A stretch of 23,810 nucleotides of DNA from contig RXOD01004338.1 of NCBI GenBank assembly GCA_005223375.1, positions 1 to 23,810 on the forward strand, given 5' to 3'. The notes under the pieces were generated by a model that was not told the origin of the DNA, searched no databases, and saw nothing but the letters and a program-made list of their open reading frames with translations. Shown piece after piece: positions 18,101 to 23,810 of the stretch (positions within the stretch are counted from its first letter, which is position 1; each line of letters opens with the position of its first letter). The stretch comes from Amoebophrya sp. AT5.2 (Eukaryota; Sar; Dinophyceae; Syndiniales; Amoebophryaceae). Both the position numbers and the translations under genes were made by a program.

Positions 18101-20516
18101 CGTGCTGGTGTTGTTCCCCGTGCTGCTATCGTCCCCGCCGCTTTGGCTTTCCCCCATCGTCGTGCTGCTTGCGCCGCCGCTCATAGTCGACCTCCCGCCC
18201 AGTGAGCTGACGCTGTCCGCACCGGTCGTCGGCGGGGCGTGTTTCTGCTCCTTCCACGCCCGGGTTCCCTTCACCGCCGCGAGCCTGGTGAAGAGGCTCC
18301 TCTCGTACTCGACGTCCTCCAGTCCGTTCGTGCAGCAGTCGCATACCAGCGGGTACTTCGCACTCGTCCACTCCGCAACGGAAAAGGAGCTCCTGGCGGC
18401 CTCCTCTGCAGCGTCGCGGTGATCGTAACAAGCCGAGAAGACTTGCGCGAGCCGGGCCGAGCCCGTGGACATTTGGGTGGGCAGCTGCCTTCCCGGGGGT
18501 TGCGAGCACGCGGAACCTCCGCGCGCGATATCAATACCGATCGCGCGGTTTCGCCTCGTGCCGCCCGCGGTTCTGTCGTCTTCCGTTGGAGATTTGCTGC
18601 TGCCCCCCCGCCTTGCCGCCGCGCCTCCCGGGCTGCCCCCGCCGGGGACAGCACCAGGCCCCGCAGCACCAACATCGAGTGCGCCGGTGCTGTCCTGCTC
18701 GAACCTAGTAGTATTGTTACCGGACGAGCAGGTGATCGCGTCGGGCAGCTCGGGGTTCTGATGAAGGGTGCCCCATCGCGGCTCGTGGTCGGACTCGAGA
18801 CCCCAGCGCTGCGCGCCCCTCTGGAGCAGTGCGCTGGTTTGCCGGCTCGGCGGACTGCTCGTGTCCGACGGCGACGAGGTGAACATTCGCGGAACTGCCG
18901 GCGCGACGTTGGAACGCTCCTGCAAGATAAAAATTTAGAGATACTTATATAGTGAGCGTATGATGTAAGCGTAAGGAGTATTAAGCGTCAGAATCTTCAA
19001 CCTTGGAGAAGATAGAGCTGGCACCAGTAGCGGGTCACCGCGCATTGCCGGTTGGTTCTACTGTACTTCTACTTCTACATCAAGTATAGTATAAATATAA
19101 TAAAAAACGCTAAACGTCCACGTCCTACAGCTTTTTTACTCTAGGTGGACATGGTGGAAATCAAATCAATGTTGCATGATGTCCATGGAGCATATATCTG
19201 CAGAGAACATGTACATGAACAAGATGGATATCAATTACTTAATATCGAGGAGCATGTTGTTGTAGTGAAAGAATGCCAATGCGAAGTACCCTGCTAGTTG
19301 TACTTCTGATCAGCTCCAGGTTTTGTTCTGGTGATTTTCCCAGGCCGCACGTGTCTTCTAGCCAGCTTCTGAACTGTTCACTTTTGATACGGAAAAACGG
19401 CGCTCCGATGTCGAACTGGTAGCCGGTAGGGTCTGGCGTTCGCGTGTACCGAGTTGCCAGCCGTCCCCCATACCCGTTGCTCTTTTCCATCACGATTACG
19501 GAGACCTTCGGCATCCTCCGCGACGACAACGACGAACTGCTTGAGCCCCCTGCTCCTGATTCGGAAACAATCGTATTCGACATCTGTTGCAGCCGCTCCG
19601 CGACGTGCAACCCCGCGATTCCTGCCCCAATTACGGCCACGCGGATCTCTTTTGGCTTCTGGTCCCCCCGCTGCTGCTTTTGCGTTGCGACCGTCAAAGA
19701 ACCCATGCTCGAGGGCGCGCGCGCGTCAACACCAGGCAGCCCGGACGACTTGCCCGGGCCAGTTCCGGGTTCTGTTGGTGCTCCCGAGGAGCTCGACTTA
19801 GCGGGCATGCTGCTGAAGCTCATCGTGTTTTCAGCCAACATGCACGAGGTCTCGCCGCGCGAAAGAGCGTCGCACTGCGCGTTCTGGTGCTGCGTGCGCT
19901 GCGAGGGCAGCTCGTCGAAGAAGGTGTAGGCTCTCTCAACTGCTTCTGCTGATGACGAGATCTGCTTCCCTTCCGTGCCCGTGGGTTTTTCCTTGACCAC
20001 CTGCACCTGCTTGTCTTTCCCACCTATTGACTCGGCTATCTTCTCAGCAAACGTCGCTGTAGCTTTGGACCCGGTGCTTTGTGCGGCATGATCAGTGAAA
20101 ATGGAATTGCGACCACACGGACTTGGACTGGAACTGGTTTCTTCTTGTTTCGCACCACACCGCGTTGGAGATCGTGATAATGACGTGAATATCTTTTTGT
20201 CTGAGCCTACCCCTTGTACAACTGGCCTCGACGAAGATGTAGATGCTGGACCTCCTATCGTCGAAGAGAAGACGGTTGAGGCCCGTCCGCCAGCGCAAAA
20301 GCGCCGAAACGCGCTCGCGCCGGAGGCAAAAATTATGTTGCCGCCGGCGACAGAACTTGTCGAAAAGCTGGGTGCTCGTGGAAACGACAGGCGGCCCGCG
20401 AAAAGTAGCAGCCAGTCGCACTCACACGCGGACGAGCTGGTGCTGTTTCTCTTTGTTCTTGCTTCAAAGTAGGCAAGCCCACATGCTGCACACGGTGTAA
20501 TCGGTCGCTGCGTAGT
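15127..20516 (-). CDS. Renalase-type FAD/NAD(P)-dependent oxidoreductase, six exons, greatly expanded
   Basis: Exons are 20516-19290 (5' limit uncertain), 18919-16969, 16881-16828, 16777-16398, 16058-15787 and 15412-15127. All phases agree and give about 1,389 aa against the family's ~340. Order of landmarks: IRVAVIGAGIAGLHVAERL (FAD-binding GxGxxG), VIVMEKSNGYGGRLATRY, YQFDIGAPFFRIKSEQF (exon 1); VGWSKMSSIGKMLAHNAALD (exon 2); SKWLLRK, FDYVVVTLPGPQTVQLV, MRGCFVLMLGF, CVVIDSNKPGR (exon 4); VYASYNWSEQHF, LHAWRYAQTAQPN (exon 5); LGICGDWCAACATVEGAWWS (exon 6). Renalases oxidise off-pathway NAD(P)H isomers using FAD; substrate here is inferred from family. About 600 residues of Ser/Gly-rich sequence fill exon 2, with a CDCC cluster. 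The first ATG is at 19841, but the frame stays open above it for 225 codons, so the true start is probably further up. Confidence 0.85.
15413..15786 (-). other. Intron 5 of the renalase-like gene (374 nt)
   Basis: Donor AAAGAC|GTACCATT, acceptor AAATCGACAG|GCTGCGG, phase 2. Splicing joins HAWRYAQTAQPNKKT to the exon carrying LGICGDW, as the family requires. Confidence 0.75.
16059..16397 (-). other. Intron 4 of the renalase-like gene (339 nt)
   Basis: Preferred donor CTGC|GTACTCAC at 16397, acceptor ATCAACAG|GTGTACGC, phase 0. A donor GTGTCT at 16409, 12 bases earlier, is also in frame; I prefer GTACTC because the other donors of this gene are GTAC-like and the retained residues (VSVC) extend a strand before VYAS. 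A 14-bp palindrome, TTCTATCGATAGAA, lies about 30 bases above the acceptor. Confidence 0.65.
16778..16827 (-). other. Intron 3 of the renalase-like gene (50 nt)
   Basis: Donor CAAG|GTAGGTTTTT, acceptor ACTGCGTCAG|ATTCC, phase 1. It leaves a 54-nt exon (16881-16828) between introns 2 and 3. A small stem, ACGCA with TGCGT, ends three bases before the splice point. Confidence 0.75.
16882..16968 (-). other. Intron 2 of the renalase-like gene (87 nt)
   Basis: Donor GGGAG|GTACTTTTTTTTT, acceptor ATTCTTGCAG|ATGAAG, phase 1. An internal stem pairs TCTCAT and CGTTC with GAACG and ATGAGA. Confidence 0.75.
18920..19289 (-). other. Intron 1 of the renalase-like gene (370 nt)
   Basis: Donor AGCAGG|GTACTTCGC, acceptor TTTTTATCTTGCAG|GAGCG, phase 0. 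Reading on without splicing ends at TAA 19239 after an unrelated tail. A short stem (TGGACAT with ATGTCCA) lies in its middle. Confidence 0.75.
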
Positions 20517-20519
20517 TCA

Positions 20520-23405
20520 ACTCAGGGCCGGTCTCGTCTCAACACCCCCTGGCATCCCGTTCATCTTTTTTGAAAAGGCTCAAAACGCGGAAAGCAATCA
20601 ATCAGCAGTACTACTAGTACTCTCTATCTTTCTTTCTGCTACTAGGTAATCGTAGTCTCGTGGAGTTCTAAAAAATTTGTACAATGCAGCATGAGTGACT
20701 GCGTCCGGGACTCGGAGCCAGCGAAGATTACTTTACTAATGTAAAGAAAGTAGTAGTACTGCCGGTGCCGCGACGCCCACAGAAAAGAGTTGATTCGGTG
20801 GCAACCGTTAAGAGCGGCCCCGCAAAAAGAAAAAAAAATAAGAAAGCATCCCTCGTTTTTTATGTTCCGTCCGGTTACGTTACGAACCGAAAGGTGGAAC
20901 CATAAACTCGCGACGAAATATGACGACCGTCGCCAAATTTATTTCTGTCTCTGTGGTCCACCGATCTGGCGAGCTTCGGAAACCGTGGCCGACAAAAGGA
21001 ATTCGATAGAGCTAGTGCTAGAATAGAGACTGAGACAGTTAGACGAGCTAGTAGTAGCTACTTACGTACAACTATATCGTCCCTACACAGCAACAACAAA
21101 TCAGCAGCAGTAAGAAAGCATTACAGGCTCCGGGTACTGTTCATTCCTCCGCACAGCTAAGGGTAAAGGTACCATCAACCTAGTAGTCCTAAACAAGACG
21201 CTTTCTTGTCAAGGCTATGCAGTTGTCTTAGCCGCTTCCTAGTCTTTCGTTTCTTCGCCAGTCCAGAAGCCCTGCTCCAATCGGTTTCCACGGTATTTGA
21301 GTTTACAGCTTCTTGATGAAAGAATCCATATGATCGATTTTTTTTTCGTTTGTGGTTCTATGAACGAAACTCAGACGCGGTTCTTCAATAGGAGCGCAGA
21401 GTCGAATATCGTGATCTTCTCATTCGTTGCAGCCTTTATTTTTGAATTTCTTGACGAGTTTGAAGATCGTGTTCGTGCTGGTACTAACGAGCGCCAGGTG
21501 CATGTCGTGCCTGCACTTCATCGCTGGCCGCATTTGAAGTAGATTACCATTACTTAGAATTATTTTTGTGAGAAAATGTAGTGAAGATCGCGACACAAGT
21601 TGAAATCTTTTGCGACGGACGAGGGACCTGCCCTAGCACGACCGTCCTGGTACGACACACACACACAGACACGTCCCAGCTAGAACGATGAGCACTATGC
21701 TAAGGCTAGTTGTAGTAGAGAAGCAAAACTAAAAGCATCCGCTTACGCTCGAAATTTCGTGAACCGCTCAACGTAGCATATATGGCGTGCTGTGTTGCGA
21801 GAGGGTAGAGGTGAGAGGCACGGGGCCCGCTAGAAAGCTTTTAAAAACATATATCAGAACAAGCACTTGGACTTGTGGGGGAGGTCGTACGGGTAGCAGC
21901 CATATGCCTGGCTCATTCAATTTTTTCTTGCAGCGCCATGTATGTTTGCCATTCGTTCTCTTTTTTCGTCCTAACGCAGTGATGTGTTTTGCAACTTAAT
22001 ACTCCTCCCTCGCCCCTCAAAGCAGGTATTTTGGTCGCGGCATCTGGAACTGGATTGATTCTTCGCCATTAGACAAACTGCACACATTCGACTGATGTTG
22101 TGGAGGTGCAAGAACAAACATAGGCCCGATCGTTGCATTACGCGGCGAGTTGTGCTACCGTCCAGAGCTTCAGACTCAGAGGTAATGCCGCCCAGACCAA
22201 CGACTCCAATTCTTTCAATGAGTCTAAAGATCTTGCTGACAGAGACAGAGCGCGTACACCAACACCACAGCCACAATCAATGCCAATGGGCCTGTGTGCC
22301 ACTAGTCAACTGCGGATGCAAACAGACATCCATGTTGGCCATGTGTAGCGTTTTTCTTAAAAATGAGGGTGGTGTCTGTGCTTCCTCGCTCCGGTTCTAT
22401 GTTCTGTTTCGTAGTCCCGTTCGTCCTCGCCTCTCTGCCTACGCGCAAGCGAATATATAAAAACGTGCACCTTCATTTTGAATTCGATGTGCGAAAAGGA
22501 ATCAAAATCAATAATAGGTCCGGCTTTGTCAACATGTGATCGATGAGTGTGTGTCGTTGAGTGTGGTGCCGGTTTAAATTACTTCTCTTTCTATGCTGTC
22601 TAGCTTTTCGAATTCAGACTACCCAGCACAAAAGAGGGGCATCGCTGTCGCTGGCGGTGACAGTGACACAATTTGAATTTCCTTGCCGCATGTCTCTACG
22701 GCTCTACTTGTCGCCCGACACGCACACGTATCGATGTAAAACTAAAAATAGAAAATACGTCTACAACATCTAGTCTTGACTCCCTCGCCCTCTTCGAGCG
22801 CCACACCACCTCACACTTCCTTTTCTTGCTTGACGCCCCCCGTCTATATCGAAATAGGGGCTCGTCTTGGGGGTGTTTCTCAACAGCAGCTTCTTCGGGT
22901 GTTCCTATGCACGATGCAACTACGAAGCGCCGGTGGATTCCAAAGTGCGAGATAAAATCAGGAGCGAGTCGTGGGCATTGCGGGGGGTGGAATCCAATCC
23001 TGATCCTCTGAATATTACGAGGTTCAAATTATAAATTAGGCAAAGTAGACGATTTGCCGGGAATTCGAATTCCGTCCTGCCTACTTGCTCCTACGTCTGC
23101 GGTCAATGTACCTATCATGGATGTATAACCCACTGACTGATCCCCGCCCCCGCGCCTTCCAAGCAGCTAAAGATCCAAGCACAATTCTCCCACCGGGAGT
23201 GACAAGACAGGAGGGCCTCCGTAGTTCAGCATATTTTTTTTTATAACAGGCAATTCCGGAACGCCACCCGGCGCACTCAACATCAACACATCCATCGGCA
23301 CCGCGTCCTTTGCCATTTTACAACTAGTACTAAACTTTGTACTTGAGTTCACTGACTTCGTAGTGCATCCTTGGAGGACCTCTCACTCATAGTTGTACAA
23401 AGAAT
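20520..23405. other. 2.9-kb spacer, no gene supported
   Basis: This spacer lies between the 5' side of the renalase-like gene and the stop of the right-edge gene. It contains a minus-strand ATG pair (20564 and 20555) in frame with the renalase exon but cut off by TGA 20517-20519. Plus-strand frames at 21330-21542 and 22095-22460 and a 49-codon minus frame at 23167-23316 show no domain. A short CA run is at 21657-21672, and the palindrome GGAATTCGAATTCC at 23060-23073. No tRNA, snRNA or spliced-leader gene was recognised. Confidence 0.4.
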
Positions 23406-23810
23406 TCAGTTCTGGTTCTCCAATTTTTTCCAGAGATCGAATTTGCTCACTGTGGCCTCCGCTCCGGCTCCCTCACCGCCCCGCACCACACTGCAACCCG
23501 CCCCGAAGAAACCGCACAGGTCGTACTCGAGCGAGTACGAAAAGTACTTGCAGTCCGGGAGCTCGCTGCACGTTTGCTCGCAGAACTTCGCCCGGTACGA
23601 TGTCAGCGTTGCATACCCACTGCTGGCCCCCCCGGAAAACACATCGTCCGCTTCCGTCGTCGTCGACGTCGTTGTGGTCGAGGCACTATCGTCCGCTATC
23701 TCCACATCGCTCTTGTCAGCACTAGTTCCTCGCGCGGCCGCTTCTTCGTGTTTATTGCGTTTCCCTTGGAGGAGGCCGTCCTGGCCATGCCTCACCTTGA
23801 TGTGGCTCGA
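23406..23810 (-). CDS. C-terminal part of a cysteine-rich PAN/apple-like protein (5' end outside window)
   Basis: The frame is open from the right edge to TGA at 23406, giving 134 visible residues. An acidic and Thr-rich linker is followed by a compact cysteine-rich segment: YATLTSYRAKFCEQTCSELP, then DCKYFSYSLEYDLCGFFGAGC, with spacing C-x3-C-x5-C-x11-C-x6-C. The aromatic-rich C..YFSYS core resembles PAN/apple domains, which bind proteins or sugars and are usually extracellular. There is no ATG near the visible 5' end. AAG|GTGAGG at 23795 also looks like a splice donor, so the first visible residues may instead belong to an intron or a different exon. The stop and the Cys segment are firm; the family name is tentative. 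Confidence 0.5.
   Translation of the reverse strand, partial: SSHIKVRHGQDGLLQGKRNKHEEAAARGTSADKSDVEIADDSASTTTTSTTTEADDVFSGGASSGYATLTSYRAKFCEQTCSELPDCKYFSYSLEYDLCGFFGAGCSVVRGGEGAGAEATVSKFDLWKKLENQN

Noticed and set aside
20101..20472. Plus-strand 123-aa frame with an ATG
   Set aside because: It is antisense to the open 5' exon of the renalase-like gene, and no domain was seen. It remains possible, but the minus frame is longer and continuous with conserved blocks.
21690..21790. U6 snRNA-like 3' end (AAATTTCGTGAACCGCT)
   Set aside because: It resembles the end of U6, but the ACAGAGA core and the rest of the gene are not in place upstream.
23167..23316. 49-codon minus-strand frame next to the PAN-like gene
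   Set aside because: It is on the right strand and has an ATG, but is too short and without features. It could be an exon but cannot be supported.

Overview
This is nuclear DNA from a protist. Three things support that: coding frames on the minus strand are interrupted by GT...AG introns whose removal rebuilds conserved protein domains; proteins are swollen by Ser/Thr/Gly/Ala-rich linkers; and no bacterial operon signals are visible. All seven gene models, strong and weak, lie on the minus strand. That one-way layout, with spacers of 0.5-4 kb, fits a dinoflagellate-lineage alveolate, for example an Amoebophrya-like syndinian. This placement is an inference; no rRNA, tRNA or spliced-leader gene was found to confirm it.

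Layout from left to right, with transcription running right to left. (1) 32-3118: a multi-pass membrane protein fused to a PARP-type ADP-ribosyltransferase domain and an endonuclease/exonuclease/phosphatase (EEP) domain. It is spliced at 1907-2013 and runs off the left edge at a GTAAGT donor. (2) 3698-4183: a 161-aa protein with a probable L51/S25/CI-B8 (thioredoxin-like) fold, perhaps mitoribosomal. (3) 4233-4484: a possible 83-aa single-pass membrane protein. (4) 4956-5609: an unassigned open frame with a weak 3'-5' exonuclease-like motif. (5) 7340-11215: a 1,291-aa class I photolyase/cryptochrome with two large insertions, a near-perfect ubiquitin-interacting motif in the first, and a separate C-terminal module. 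(6) 15127-20516: a renalase-type FAD/NAD(P) oxidoreductase rebuilt here from six exons, about four times the usual family length, with an unresolved 5' end. (7) 23406-23810: the 3' end of a cysteine-rich PAN/apple-like protein that runs off the right edge.

The spacers (3119-3697, 4485-4955, 5754-7339, 11216-15126, 20520-23405) hold no gene I can defend. Two contain good hairpins, the best being a 26-bp inverted repeat with one mismatch at 13871-13942.

The genes do not form an obvious pathway. Three of them do share NAD- or flavin-linked chemistry (NAD+-using ADP-ribosyltransferase, FAD photolyase, FAD/NAD(P)H renalase). With one-way gene arrays this neighbourhood may carry no functional meaning. 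The points most worth following are the membrane-PARP-EEP fusion, the photolyase carrying a ubiquitin-interacting motif, and the intron features (GTAC donors, hairpins near 3' splice sites).
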